Source of the DNA: CAXMQZ01 sp963719055
Lineage (GTDB): Bacteria > Acidobacteriota > Thermoanaerobaculia > Multivoradales > JAHEKO01
DNA: 64,000 nt
Assembly (NCBI GenBank): GCA_963719055.1
Contig: CAVRAU010000014.1
Span: 62,001 to 126,000, forward strand
Direction: 5' to 3'
The stretch's first letter is position 1; every line of letters begins with the position of its first letter. The notes below the pieces were generated by a model, which was not told the DNA's origin, made no database searches, and worked only from the letters and a program-made list of their open reading frames with translations. The translations under genes and the position numbers were made by a program. Shown in pieces: positions 19,701-27,328 of the stretch.

Positions 19701-19771
19701 TCGCTGAGCTCGAGGGACTTTTCCGTCTGACCGGTCTCGGCAGTGCGGGGGCTGTCTGAAGCTCTATCCAT
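16703..19771 (-). CDS. actB: ACIII iron-sulfur/molybdopterin-oxidoreductase-like subunit ActB
   Basis: A 1022-residue periplasmic subunit. An N-terminal Tat-type signal has RRRFLQLAAA at about 51-60. It is followed by a catalytic-fold domain related to molybdopterin oxidoreductases (no Mo site is expected in ACIII), and a C-terminal ferredoxin-like domain from about residue 785. Clustered cysteines (CTGCNACVMAC, CMHCEQAPCEPVC, CVGTRYCSNNC, CTYC and CQQTC) would bind four iron-sulfur clusters, forming the electron wire from quinol to ActA hemes. It lies between actA and actC. Confidence 0.93.
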   Translation of the reverse strand: MDRASDSPRTAETGQTEKSLELSELRQRLEGSKGPEYWRSLEELAGTPEFEELLHREFPQQASELPEGVDRRRFLQLAAASLALGGLTACTRQPLEKIVPYVQQPELLIPGKPLYFASTMTLDGYARPVLVESHMGRPTKIEGNPQHVASRGAADLFSQASVLDLYDPERSQVVNHLGRIRTWQAFESETRSAVQALDALGGARIRILTHTVTSPSLGAAIDKVLEAHPKARWHQYTPVSRDAQRQGVRALFGQMVSARYHLENADIILSLDSDFLTSGPDSLANARDFADRRRVHEGHTEMSRLYAVESSPTNTGTLADHRLSGTAAEIASLVTALGARLGVPGAIAQGELTSAQTEWISAVAEDLETHAGRSLVIPGDCVVPEVQTLAHAINHTLGSVGSTVDYLEPVEFRPEIETDSLRSLVDDMNAGEVDVLLILGCNPAFDTPTDLQFMTAMNSVSRRVHLGLYEDETAEFCHWHLPQAHFLESWGDARAYDGSVCLTQPLIEPLYDGRTAAEILSIFAEDQPKTGLEILQEYWRRARPEDNFDKTWRQWLHDGFITDSQAASVPVTVVANAIADACSQIDVTAPMPETLEIVFRPDPTLYDGRYCNNGWLQECPKPLSKLTWDNALLIAPTTAKALGVSNSQKVEITIAGRTLEMPAWILPGHPERTATAHLGYGRRRTGQVGSGTGFNTYLLRGSDTMWTSRTATVRPGQGSFNLVSTQLHSNIDLETREAEKRHLVRVGTLHEFEEEPEFAQHMAHSPTDDVSMFPMWEYSGHAWGLNIDLSACTGCNACVMACQAENNIPIVGKEQVEAGREMHWIRIDRYYQGDLEDPQIHHQPVMCMHCEQAPCEPVCPVQATVHSDEGLNDMVYNRCVGTRYCSNNCPYKVRRFNFLKYNDFDTPILKMLRNPDVTVRSRGVMEKCTYCVQRISHVRIESEKENRPIRDGEIQTACQQTCPSQAIVFGDINEDNSAVAKLKSSPLNYGILEEVGTRPRTSYLAKIRNPNPKLEKAKHDTA

Positions 19772-19796
19772 GGTGTGAATCCGTCTCGATTCAGTT

Positions 19797-20444
19797 CTAG
19801 CGGTGACAGGCGGAACAACTCAGTCGGCTTTCGATGTCGTATTCGGCCACCAGCCGAGCCCCGAGCTCGGACTGGTTCTCCGCCGCCCACTCCATGTTGT
19901 AGATCTCGGAGCGTGGACGGACGTATTTCTCGGGCGCGCGGTGGCAGTCGAGACACCATTCCATCTGTAGTGAATTCGCCTGTTTCATGAGAGGCATGCG
20001 ATCGACCCGGCCGTGGCAGGTCGCGCATCCCACGCCCTTGGCGACATGAATGCTGTGGTTGAAGTAGACGAAGTCCGGCAGGTCGTTGACTTTGACCCAC
20101 TCGATGGGCTCACCGGTTCGGTAGCTCTCGCGAACGGGTTCGAGCATCGGACTTTCATTCCAGATCAGTTTGTGGCAGTTCATGCAGGTGGCTGTCGGCG
20201 GGATCCCGGCGAACGACGACTCCTCTACGGAGGTGTGACAATACAAGCAGTCGATGCCCAAGGCAGCGACGTGATGATCGTGGCTGAAAGGGATGGGCTG
20301 CTTGCGGATCACACCCTCGCGCGTCGCCCATGCCGACCGACTGATCTCGGCCACCACCCAGAGGGAAGCGGCGACGAAGAAGACCGCTCCGAAGAGGCTG
20401 ACACGCGCCAGCGTGTTGGTACTGGGCTTGAAGATCTGTGACAT
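19797..20444 (-). CDS. actA: ACIII pentaheme cytochrome c subunit ActA
   Basis: A 215-residue protein with an N-terminal membrane anchor (about residues 14-34) and five c-type heme motifs in order: CLYCH, CMNCH, CATCH, CLDCH and CSACH. Extra histidines (HDHH, HSIH) are available as second axial ligands, in the style of cytochrome c7/NapC-related multiheme proteins. It is the first gene of the ACIII-caa3 operon. ATG 20444 is preferred over an ATG 33 bases upstream because it begins right before the conserved anchor and leaves room for the 5' leader after the promoter at 20546-20574. Confidence 0.9.
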   Translation of the reverse strand: MSQIFKPSTNTLARVSLFGAVFFVAASLWVVAEISRSAWATREGVIRKQPIPFSHDHHVAALGIDCLYCHTSVEESSFAGIPPTATCMNCHKLIWNESPMLEPVRESYRTGEPIEWVKVNDLPDFVYFNHSIHVAKGVGCATCHGRVDRMPLMKQANSLQMEWCLDCHRAPEKYVRPRSEIYNMEWAAENQSELGARLVAEYDIESRLSCSACHR

Positions 20445-20545
20445 CAGGGACCCCTGGTTCGCAACTTCGTCGCGCAAAACTTATCCGACTGCTGCCACCC
20501 ATCGCAAGCCTGCCGCCTCCCAGGGCAAGCCTCGTGGGGCTCGCA

Positions 20546-20574
20546 AGGATACAGGTGTCGTTCGCCTGTGTCAA
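20546..20574 (-). promoter_or_regulatory. Sigma70-type promoter of the ACIII-caa3 operon
   Basis: On the minus strand TTGACA (20574-20569) is followed by a 17-base spacer and TATCCT (20551-20546). It points at actA, whose ATG is about 100 bases downstream. It is the best consensus match seen in the window and the only obvious promoter for the 12-kb operon ending at 8194. Confidence 0.65.
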
Positions 20575-20595
20575 GTGTCCGGCGATTTCGGACAC
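20575..20595 (-). terminator. Short hairpin after the pilin-like gene
   Basis: An inverted repeat of GTGTCCG and CGGACAC with a 7-base loop lies 8 bases after the pilin-like stop and abuts the -35 box of the operon promoter. There is no T-tract, so it may be a weak terminator or an operator rather than a full intrinsic terminator. Confidence 0.35.
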
Positions 20596-20603
20596 GGGGA
20601 GTT

Positions 20604-21164
20604 CTAGTGGGTGTTGGCGCCAGAAGGGTAACTGACGAAGAAACCGTCAGCCCAGACGATGTCCTGGTCGTAGTCGGAAGCGAGGAAGGGTCCCATGGTG
20701 TAGACACCACCGCTGCCGTTGGGCCCCTCGACGCCATCTCGGCCGAGGCTGCGGATCCCGATAACGGGTGTGCTGGCAGGATTGCCGGACCACCGGTAGT
20801 CGTAGGTCCGGCCCCAACCGTCACGGTCGGGGACAGAGCGCGTGTAGAACATGTCTGCATCGATGTACAGGCTCGAGAACAGATCGTCCGCGCTCAGCTC
20901 CTCTGTCAGCAGGCTGAAATCGTAGGTCTGGGTGCTCGTTCCGGCTGCGGCAGCAGACACCTGGTCTGTGAGCCATGAGAACCAAGCGGTTCCCAGATCT
21001 CTCATGTCGACCATGGTTCTCTTCTGTTTGGTCTTCTGCAGCGCATCGAGGAGGTTGGGAATGAGGATGGCCGCGATGATGCCGATCACCGCCACGACGA
21101 TGAGGAGCTCGATGAGCGTGAAACCCTTGGTCCTGGACCTTCGGGTGTTGATCAAAAGGAGCAT
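20604..21164 (-). CDS. Type IV pilin / type II secretion pseudopilin-like protein (GspG-like)
   Basis: A 186-residue prepilin. The leader MLLLINTRRSRTKG ends in KG just before FTLIELLIVVAVIGIIAAI, the canonical prepilin-peptidase site with Glu at position +5 and the hydrophobic N-terminal helix. The C-terminal half (SLYIDADMFYTRSVPDRDGWGR) resembles the GspG/major pseudopilin group, where the D-G-W-G segment is typical. No other secretion or pilus gene is nearby, so it is an orphan here; it may serve in a pilus or secretion system encoded elsewhere. Confidence 0.75.
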   Translation of the reverse strand: MLLLINTRRSRTKGFTLIELLIVVAVIGIIAAILIPNLLDALQKTKQKRTMVDMRDLGTAWFSWLTDQVSAAAAGTSTQTYDFSLLTEELSADDLFSSLYIDADMFYTRSVPDRDGWGRTYDYRWSGNPASTPVIGIRSLGRDGVEGPNGSGGVYTMGPFLASDYDQDIVWADGFFVSYPSGANTH

Positions 21165-21374
21165 GAAGTCTCTCTTCCAGGGCTCGGAGTAATATGCTCT
21201 GAGGGTCTAGAAGCAGAATCCATGCCAAGGGATGCATGCTGCTGGGGCAGGATTCTGGAGTCGATTCCAGACCGCAAGGTGACAATTTTTCGGTGCTCGG
21301 TCGACAAGAATTCGGATTTCTCAGCCCGCTGCAGGGGCCGTGTCCCCAAAAGGGATTCGCGATAAGCTGTCCGC

Positions 21375-22232
21375 ATGAGCGAGAGCCCAGTCCAGGCCGA
21401 GCCTACCGGTGACGGCCCTTTGCGGACCTTTGTTGGCCTGTTTTTCGTACCCCTGATGGTGGTGCTGCTCTGCGTCGCGGTGTTCATCGGGTTTGGCTGG
21501 ATCGCCTACGATCATCAGACGACCAGTGACTATCTCGATGACCTGCGGTCAGGATGGCGGCCACGGCGAGCCCAGGCTGCCTATGAGCTTTCCAAGATAC
21601 TGATTGCCGATCCTGCGGCCCTGGATGAGGATCCGGGAGCAAGGACCGAGCTCAGGAGCCTGTTCGAGCAGGCCGACAAGGGAGAGATGAAGCGCTATCT
21701 GGCGCTCGTTCTGGGGTACACGCGAGATCGGGAGTCCACACCGCTGCTCATCGAAGCGGTCTCCGATGACGATTCGGAAACCAGGATCTACGCCTTGATG
21801 GCCCTGGGTGCAATGGGGGACCCGGCAGGGGAGTCGACGCTGATCAGGGCGCTGAAAGATCCCGATCCGGGGATCCGCAAGACCGCGGCACACGCGCTAG
21901 GCGAGTTGGGAGTCGAGTCGGCTAGCCCTGCTCTCGCCAACCTCCTGGGGGATCCCGTGGCCGATGTGCGATGGAACGCGGCCCTGGCCTCGAGCCGTCT
22001 GGGGAGCGACGCGGGTGTGCCGGTGCTTCTCGAGATGGTGGATCGCGACCTGGTCGGGCAGGTCCCCGGGATCACCCCGGCGCAAGCCGAGGAGGCCATG
22101 GTCAGCGCCATCGTGGCTTTGGGACTCTCGGGAGCCACCGAGGCTCGACCGATCCTCGAGGAGCTGTCCGGCGCCGATCCGAGTCTCAAGGTGCGGCAGG
22201 CGGCCTTGGGGGCTCTCAAAGTCCTTGGCTAG
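21375..22232 (+). CDS. Membrane-anchored HEAT-repeat protein
   Basis: A 285-residue protein with one N-terminal transmembrane helix (about residues 20-44). A chain of HEAT/PBS-lyase-like repeats follows (STPLLIEAVSDDDSETRIYAL, GESTLIRALKDPDPGIRKTAA, ASPALANLLGDPVADVRWNAA and others). Such solenoids mediate protein contacts and often accompany respiratory or phycobilisome-type systems. Partner and function are unknown. The stop is 9 bases before the Crp/Fnr start, so the two are likely co-transcribed. Confidence 0.75.
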   Translation: MSESPVQAEPTGDGPLRTFVGLFFVPLMVVLLCVAVFIGFGWIAYDHQTTSDYLDDLRSGWRPRRAQAAYELSKILIADPAALDEDPGARTELRSLFEQADKGEMKRYLALVLGYTRDRESTPLLIEAVSDDDSETRIYALMALGAMGDPAGESTLIRALKDPDPGIRKTAAHALGELGVESASPALANLLGDPVADVRWNAALASSRLGSDAGVPVLLEMVDRDLVGQVPGITPAQAEEAMVSAIVALGLSGATEARPILEELSGADPSLKVRQAALGALKVLG

Positions 22233-22241
22233 AATGCCGTC

Positions 22242-22931
22242 GTGATCTCGGACCTCAGCGAGTTGATTCAAAAAGTCCCGGTCTACCGGCGTCTGTCCGA
22301 CGAGGATCGGGCAGAGCTGGCTGCGGTATGCCAGGTCCAGGAGTATGACCGGGGTGACGTGGTCTTTGGGGAGGGTGAGCCGGCCGATGACTTCTTCACC
22401 GTGGTCGAAGGCAGAGTCAAGGTCATCAAGGGCACACCCGATGGCAAGATGGTGATTCTCGAGATCTTCGGTCCAGGCGATCCGGTCGGGGCCGTGGCGG
22501 TCTACGAGGACTTGCCCTACCCCGCAACCGCTGTGGCCCTGGAGCCGACGATTTGCTTGCGGTTGCCCAAAACGGACTTCTATGAGCTGCTGGAAAGTCG
22601 GCCCTCCCTGGTTCGTGGTCTGCTGCTGTCCCTGACCCACCGGCTGTCCTGCTGACCAACCGTCTGGCCGAGCGCACCGGGGGCCGCGTCGAGACACGAT
22701 TTGCCCGCCTCTTCCTCAAGCTGTCGGATGACATCGGCAGAAGCGAATGAGTCCGGAGTCTTCATTCCCATGCCGCTGTCGCGACAGGATCTGGCGGATC
22801 TCCTGGGTACGACCGTTGAAACCTCGATCCGCATCATGAGTCGATGGGGCAAGGACGGAGTGGTGCAGACCCGGAAGGAGGGTTTCCTGGTCACGGATCT
22901 CGAAGCCCTCGAGAACCTCTCTCTCAACTAA
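22242..22931 (+). CDS. Crp/Fnr-family transcriptional regulator (frame broken twice)
   Basis: About 228 residues after repair. The N-terminal half is a cyclic-nucleotide-type effector domain (VPVYRRLSDEDRAELAAVCQVQEYDRGDVVFGEGEPADDFFTVVEG in pieces). The C-terminal helix-turn-helix reads LSRQDLADLLGTTVETSIRIMSRW. Breaks occur near 22650, where LTHRL must continue to LLTNRLAERTGGRVETRFA, and near 22745, where one A is extra. The four-cysteine cluster of FNR is absent, which points to a DNR/NnrR-like or cAMP-type sensor rather than an O2-sensing FNR. It lies directly upstream of the Rieske/b-nos operon and is a candidate regulator. GTG start. Confidence 0.8.
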
Positions 22932-23372
22932 ACAGACTCGTTCAGGCCGTCATGACGGCCGTCATACATCCCGGGAACCTACTGCTGGTAGCTTGGACGG
23001 GATCAAGATACGACACCGACCAGTGCGAGGCCTCCGTTTTGCCGGTGTGTTGCCTGAAGTGCAGAGGGAGTCGGATTGAGAGACATCTGGAACGGCATCG
23101 ATCGAGGTCCTACCCGAAAGGATGGGGGCCCGATCCCTGCCCCAACGGGTGTGGGCGGTCAACAGTCCCTTTGCTACTTTGAAATCTCCAATCGGGTTTG
23201 TTTGCGATTGAGGTGCCCGGGTCCAGGCCCGGACGGAAGCAATTGAGAGTTGTGCCGGAGCAGGAATAGAGCCGGCGGGGTTCGAAAGCGGCCTCGACAG
23301 GAGGGAAGGGTTGTCCGGGCTCGATCGAACTGACCACGGAGTGGTCGCATCAACGCACCAGGAGCGCTGGGA
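22932..23372. other. 441-base intergenic leader of the Rieske/b-nos operon
   Basis: No coding potential is evident between the Crp/Fnr stop and the flavoprotein start. The stretch holds the overlapping palindromes at 22945-22965, a weak hairpin at 23217-23232 (CCGGG/CCCGG), and GGAG at 23361-23364, the ribosome site for ATG 23373. I do not recognise a riboswitch, and no sigma70 promoter stands out. Confidence 0.5.
22945..22965. promoter_or_regulatory. Overlapping palindromes, candidate operator
   Basis: GGCCGTCATGACGGCC (16-base perfect palindrome) overlaps ATGACGGCCGTCAT (14-base perfect palindrome), together forming a direct repeat of GGCCGTCAT. The element starts 14 bases after the Crp/Fnr stop and lies upstream of the respiratory operon. 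It does not match the TTGAT-N4-ATCAA FNR box. It may be a protein-binding site or part of a weak terminator; there is no T-tract. Confidence 0.4.
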
Positions 23373-25304
23373 ATGAGTGACTCCGAGCGCGGCAGAGGTT
23401 ATCCCGCTGTCTACCGGGATCTGACCTGGTATCGCACGAATGTGCCGTGCATGCAGGCTTGCCCGGTGCTTACCGATTCCGGGCAGTATGTCCAGCACAT
23501 TGCCAACGGCGACTACCGGTCCGCTTATCTCGTCGCTCGCTCCTCCAACCCACTGGCCTCCGTCTGCGGCCGCGTTTGCGCCGCGCCCTGTGAAGACGCC
23601 TGCCGTCGCAACTGGATCGATGGGGCGGTGATGATCCGGCCGCTGAAGCGATTTGTCACCGAAAAATACGGTGCGGAATCCTCGTCACCGGAGACCTATC
23701 GCGAGCTTCTGGGCGATACGCCGGATCCTGGTTGCAGCCGCTTGAGTCATCTTTCCTCTCTCGCCTCTTTGCAGGGCAGCGGTCGTGGGCACAAGGTCGC
23801 TGTGGTGGGCTCAGGGCCGGCCGGTCTGGGCTGCGCTCACGATCTGGCGTTACTGGGCTACGAGGTCACGGTCTTCGAGGCCCTGGACCAGCCTGGTGGC
23901 ATGCTGCGCTATGGCATCCCAGAGTATCGATTGCCACGCGGTGTGATCGACCGTGAAGTGGCTGCGATCGAGAGGCTGGGGGCCGAGTTCCGATACCGCA
24001 CGAAACTGACAGCAGAATTCGATTTGCAGGCTCTGCGGCGCGATGGCTTCGAAGCGGTCTTCTTCTCGGTCGGCGCCTCGCAGGGACGCGATCTCGAGCT
24101 GCCCGGGCATGACCTGGATGGTGTGATCAAGGCGGTCGACTACCTACTGAACTTGAATCAAGGCTACCGGGTCGATGTGGGCGAGAAGGTCGTGGTCATC
24201 GGAGGTGGCTCGGTGGCCTTGGATGCAGCCCGCTCGGCAGTGCGGAAGTTCTATGAGCCGATGGAAGAGATCGAGCTCACCGCAGAAGCTGCGGCTGGGC
24301 AGGCGGCCTTCGATGCAGCGCGCGGTGCTCTGCGGGCCGGTGCTCAAGAGGTCCATGTGGTATCGCTGGAGTCCATGGCGGAGCTGCCGGCAGCGCAGAC
24401 GGTGCAGGGTCGCGACGAGCTGAACGAGGCGAGTGAGGAAGGCATCCAGCTCCATCCCGCTTGGGGCCCCAGGCAGTTTGTGGGGATCGATCGGGTCTCC
24501 GGGGTCGATTTCGTCGCCTGCACCAGGGTCTTCGATGGGGACGGTCGTTTCAACCCGCAATTCGACGAAACCAAGACGCTGCACATCGAGGCCGATGCGG
24601 TCATTCTGGCCATCGGACAACAGGCCGATCTGTCCTTCCTGAAGGATGACGATGGCGTCGAACTGACCCCTGCAGGCACGATCAGAATCGACCCGGAGAC
24701 CCTTGCCACCTCGGCCCCGGGCGTCTATGCGGGTGGAGATGTGGCTTTTGGCCCGCGCATCGCGATCGAGGCCGTGGCCAACGGAAAACGCGCTGCTCGT
24801 TCGATTCATGAATACCTAACGGGCGCCACCCCTGAGGCCCACCTCGACGTTGAGATTCGTCGTATCCCACCTGAGGACTACGAGATGTTCTCGGGCTACG
24901 AGAAGAAGGATCGTCAGCTGCCACCGACGGTCGACTTGGGACGGCGCACAGGGATTACGGAAGTCGAGGAGGTTTTCGACGAAGAGTCGGCTCGTACTCA
25001 GGCCGAACGCTGTCTGGTCTGCCACGTGGACACCATCTATGACCCCCTCAAGTGCGTTCTCTGTGGTCGCTGTGCCGACGTCTGCCCCGAGCACTGCCTG
25101 GTGTTCGTGCCAATCGATCAGGTGGAGATGCCCGCCGACCAGCGAGCGGCGGCGATCGAGAACTGTGGCCACGACGAATCCCAGCCCCTGACCGTCCTGC
25201 TCAAGGACGATACCGAGTGTATTCGGTGTGGACTCTGTGCCCAGCGCTGCCCCACGGAGGCCATGACCATGGAACGGTTTCATTTTGCGGAGAAGAGCTC
25301 ATGA
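23373..25304 (+). CDS. GltD-like FAD/iron-sulfur NAD(P) oxidoreductase of a Rieske/cytochrome b complex
   Basis: A 643-residue cytoplasmic-type flavoprotein. Residues about 25-80 form a GltD-type N-terminal FeS domain (CMQAC, then CGRVCAAPCEDAC). FAD binding is at VAVVGSGPAGLG (about 140-151), with a second Rossmann motif VVVIGGGSVALD for NAD(P) and a C-terminal FAD contact AGGDVAFGP. The tail adds two ferredoxin clusters (CVLCGRCADVCPEHC and CIRCGLCAQRCP). In glutamate synthase the small subunit moves NADPH electrons. Here no glutamate synthase is present, and the gene overlaps a Rieske gene by ATGA. It may therefore couple NAD(P)(H) to the b complex, as proposed for anammox R/b complexes; direction is unknown. 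GGAG at 23361 supports the start. Confidence 0.78.
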   Translation: MSDSERGRGYPAVYRDLTWYRTNVPCMQACPVLTDSGQYVQHIANGDYRSAYLVARSSNPLASVCGRVCAAPCEDACRRNWIDGAVMIRPLKRFVTEKYGAESSSPETYRELLGDTPDPGCSRLSHLSSLASLQGSGRGHKVAVVGSGPAGLGCAHDLALLGYEVTVFEALDQPGGMLRYGIPEYRLPRGVIDREVAAIERLGAEFRYRTKLTAEFDLQALRRDGFEAVFFSVGASQGRDLELPGHDLDGVIKAVDYLLNLNQGYRVDVGEKVVVIGGGSVALDAARSAVRKFYEPMEEIELTAEAAAGQAAFDAARGALRAGAQEVHVVSLESMAELPAAQTVQGRDELNEASEEGIQLHPAWGPRQFVGIDRVSGVDFVACTRVFDGDGRFNPQFDETKTLHIEADAVILAIGQQADLSFLKDDDGVELTPAGTIRIDPETLATSAPGVYAGGDVAFGPRIAIEAVANGKRAARSIHEYLTGATPEAHLDVEIRRIPPEDYEMFSGYEKKDRQLPPTVDLGRRTGITEVEEVFDEESARTQAERCLVCHVDTIYDPLKCVLCGRCADVCPEHCLVFVPIDQVEMPADQRAAAIENCGHDESQPLTVLLKDDTECIRCGLCAQRCPTEAMTMERFHFAEKSS

Positions 25305-25820
25305 GTGAATCCAAACCGGCCGCCCAAGAGACCCGAAGGGGATTCTTCAGAAAGATGACCGGCTGGCTCCTGGGGTTGGGTTTTGTCGCCGGTTCGTGGC
25401 CGTTCGTCCGCTCGTTGTTTCCGAACGTGCTGTACGAGCCGCCGAGGATCTTCAAGATCGGTGCCCCGGACTATTTTCAAGACGGTGTGACCTTTCTGGA
25501 CAAGCACCGGCTTTTTCTATTCCGTCACGACAACTCCTTTCACGCCGTCGAAGGCATTTGTACCCATCTGGGTTGCACCTTGAAGTTCTCCCCCTTCAAA
25601 GATGAGAAGGAGCTCACGGTGCGCAAGATCCAGTACCAGTCTCAGGGAGAGTTCCACTGCCCCTGCCACGGGTCCAGATTCCGGGACGAAGGAACGAATT
25701 TCGCGGGTCCGGCGCCCCGTCCGCTGCGGTGGTATCAGGTGGAGCTCTCGCCGGAAGATGGTCAACTGGTCGTGGAATATGTCCGCAGAGGTCGATCGAG
25801 ACTTCAGATTGGTGGTTTGA
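25301..25820 (+). CDS. Rieske iron-sulfur protein 1 (one frame break near the C-terminus)
   Basis: About 172 residues with an N-terminal twin-arginine-like motif (TRRGFFRKM) and one transmembrane anchor. The [2Fe-2S] domain has box 1 CTHLGC and box 2 CPCHGS. It transfers one electron from quinol at the Qo site toward cytochrome c. ATG 25301 overlaps the flavoprotein stop. Near 25785 the frame shifts by one base: VVEY must pass into AEVDRDFRLVV, the usual family ending, and the stop at 25818-25820 then immediately precedes the cytochrome b ATG. Confidence 0.88.
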
Positions 25821-27317
25821 ATGAGTCTGCTACCCAAGAACGGGTTTCTGGACCGATGGCTCTGGAGTTGGCGCCCCCAGACCGACCGCGAAGCGGGCGA
25901 GGCGGTGGTGGCCAACTTTCTCTTGCACTGGTTCCCGAACCGCGTCACATTGAAGAGCTTGTCCCTGAAGTACTCCCTCTACCTCGGGACCATTTCCTTG
26001 GTGCTGTTCGGCATTCTGACCGTGACAGGTGTCTTTCTCATGTTCCTGTACGTGCCCTCCGTGGAGCGGGCCTACTGGGGGATCAAGGACCTGGACTTTG
26101 CAGTGAGCTTTGGTTGGTTCTTGAGACGTACCCATCGCATCGGCGCCCATCTCATGGTGGCGGCGGTCTTTCTGCACATGTTTCGGGTTTTCTTGACCGG
26201 CTCCTATAAGAAAGGCAGCGCGGTCGGTTCGAATCGCCCATTCAATTGGGTTCTGGGTGTCCTGCTGTTGGTCTTGACACTGTTCCTGAGCTTTACCGGT
26301 TATTTGTTGCCGTGGGATCAACTGGCATTCTGGGCCATCACCGTCGGCACGAACATCGCGGCCAGTGTGCCCGTCGTCGGCGAGGAGATGCGTCAGTTCC
26401 TCCTCGGTGGCAACCTGGTGGGTCAGAACACCTTGATCCGGTTCTATGTCCTGCATGTCTTCTTCCTGCCGGCGTTGCTGTTCGCCGTGGCCATCTGGCA
26501 CATGTGGCGGATCCGTAAAGACGGTGGATTGGCAGTCGTCGAGCAGCTCAGAGAGAAGGTCCGGGAACAACCCCCGGCGCCGCCAGAAAAGACCAAGACC
26601 TGGAGCGTCTTGGGAATCGCCAGCGGCACCTCCGTGTCGGTTCTCGATCCTGCTTCGGTGCGGGATTCGGAATCCGTACCGGCTTCGCCCTTCTTGACCA
26701 CACGCATCCTGGGCGTGACTGTGGTCACTCTCATAGTCGTGATGCTTTTGGCACTGGTGGTGGCGGCTCCGCTGGAGGAGGCGGCCAACCCTGAAGTCAC
26801 ACCCAACCCCGCCAAGGCGCCATGGTATTTCCTGGGGTTGCAGGAGCTCGTCGGCTATTCGGCTCTCATCGGTGGGGTGGTGATCCCCGGCATCGCCTTG
26901 CTGGGACTGGCGCTGATTCCCTATCTCGATCGCGAGCAGAAGAGGATCGGGTACTGGTTCACGGACGCAGCAGGGAAGCGGTGGGGCGCGCTCGGTCTGG
27001 CATGGGGACTGCTGTGGACCGTCGCTGCACTGGCCATCGGCATCCTCTTCCCCATGCGCAGTGTGTTTCCCAATATCGAGAGTCAACTCTTCTTCGACCT
27101 GGTCAATCCTTCGACGCTTCTTCTGATCAGCTTTGTAGCTCTCTATTTCGTGGCTCTCAAGGTTTCATCATCCACTCGCACCGCGGCGATCGCCACGTTC
27201 TGCGCCTTCATCATCGCCTTCGTCTTGTTGACGTGGACGGGCACGATGTTGCGCGGACCCAATTGGGATTTCTTCTGGCCCTGGGAGCCGTGGCCGGTGC
27301 ATGCCATTCCGTTCTGA
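25821..27317 (+). CDS. Cytochrome b, b6 and subunit IV regions in one chain
   Basis: A 498-residue membrane protein. The N-terminal four-helix core has heme-ligand histidines in RTHRIGAHLMVAAVFLHMFRV and in FYVLHVFFLPALLFAVAIWHMW, plus GYLLPWDQLAFW. After a linker rich in Pro and charges (about residues 240-285), the C-terminal part carries APWYFLGLQEL, the Qo-site motif corresponding to PEWY in mitochondrial cytochrome b, and later helices. This is a full-length b-type rather than the split b6/IV arrangement found at 37391-39277. It is the quinol-oxidising core of the first Rieske/b complex. Confidence 0.92.
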   Translation: MSLLPKNGFLDRWLWSWRPQTDREAGEAVVANFLLHWFPNRVTLKSLSLKYSLYLGTISLVLFGILTVTGVFLMFLYVPSVERAYWGIKDLDFAVSFGWFLRRTHRIGAHLMVAAVFLHMFRVFLTGSYKKGSAVGSNRPFNWVLGVLLLVLTLFLSFTGYLLPWDQLAFWAITVGTNIAASVPVVGEEMRQFLLGGNLVGQNTLIRFYVLHVFFLPALLFAVAIWHMWRIRKDGGLAVVEQLREKVREQPPAPPEKTKTWSVLGIASGTSVSVLDPASVRDSESVPASPFLTTRILGVTVVTLIVVMLLALVVAAPLEEAANPEVTPNPAKAPWYFLGLQELVGYSALIGGVVIPGIALLGLALIPYLDREQKRIGYWFTDAAGKRWGALGLAWGLLWTVAALAIGILFPMRSVFPNIESQLFFDLVNPSTLLLISFVALYFVALKVSSSTRTAAIATFCAFIIAFVLLTWTGTMLRGPNWDFFWPWEPWPVHAIPF

Positions 27318-27328
27318 GTGAGGTCGAA

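Noticed and set aside
23000..23340. Riboswitch or structured RNA in the leader of the flavoprotein operon
   Set aside because: Only a 5-base hairpin at 23217-23232 was seen, with no recognisable conserved riboswitch core.
25018..25032. CLVCH in the flavoprotein taken as a heme c site
   Set aside because: The protein has no signal peptide and sits in a ferredoxin-like cysteine context, so the motif belongs to an iron-sulfur or structural site in the cytoplasm.
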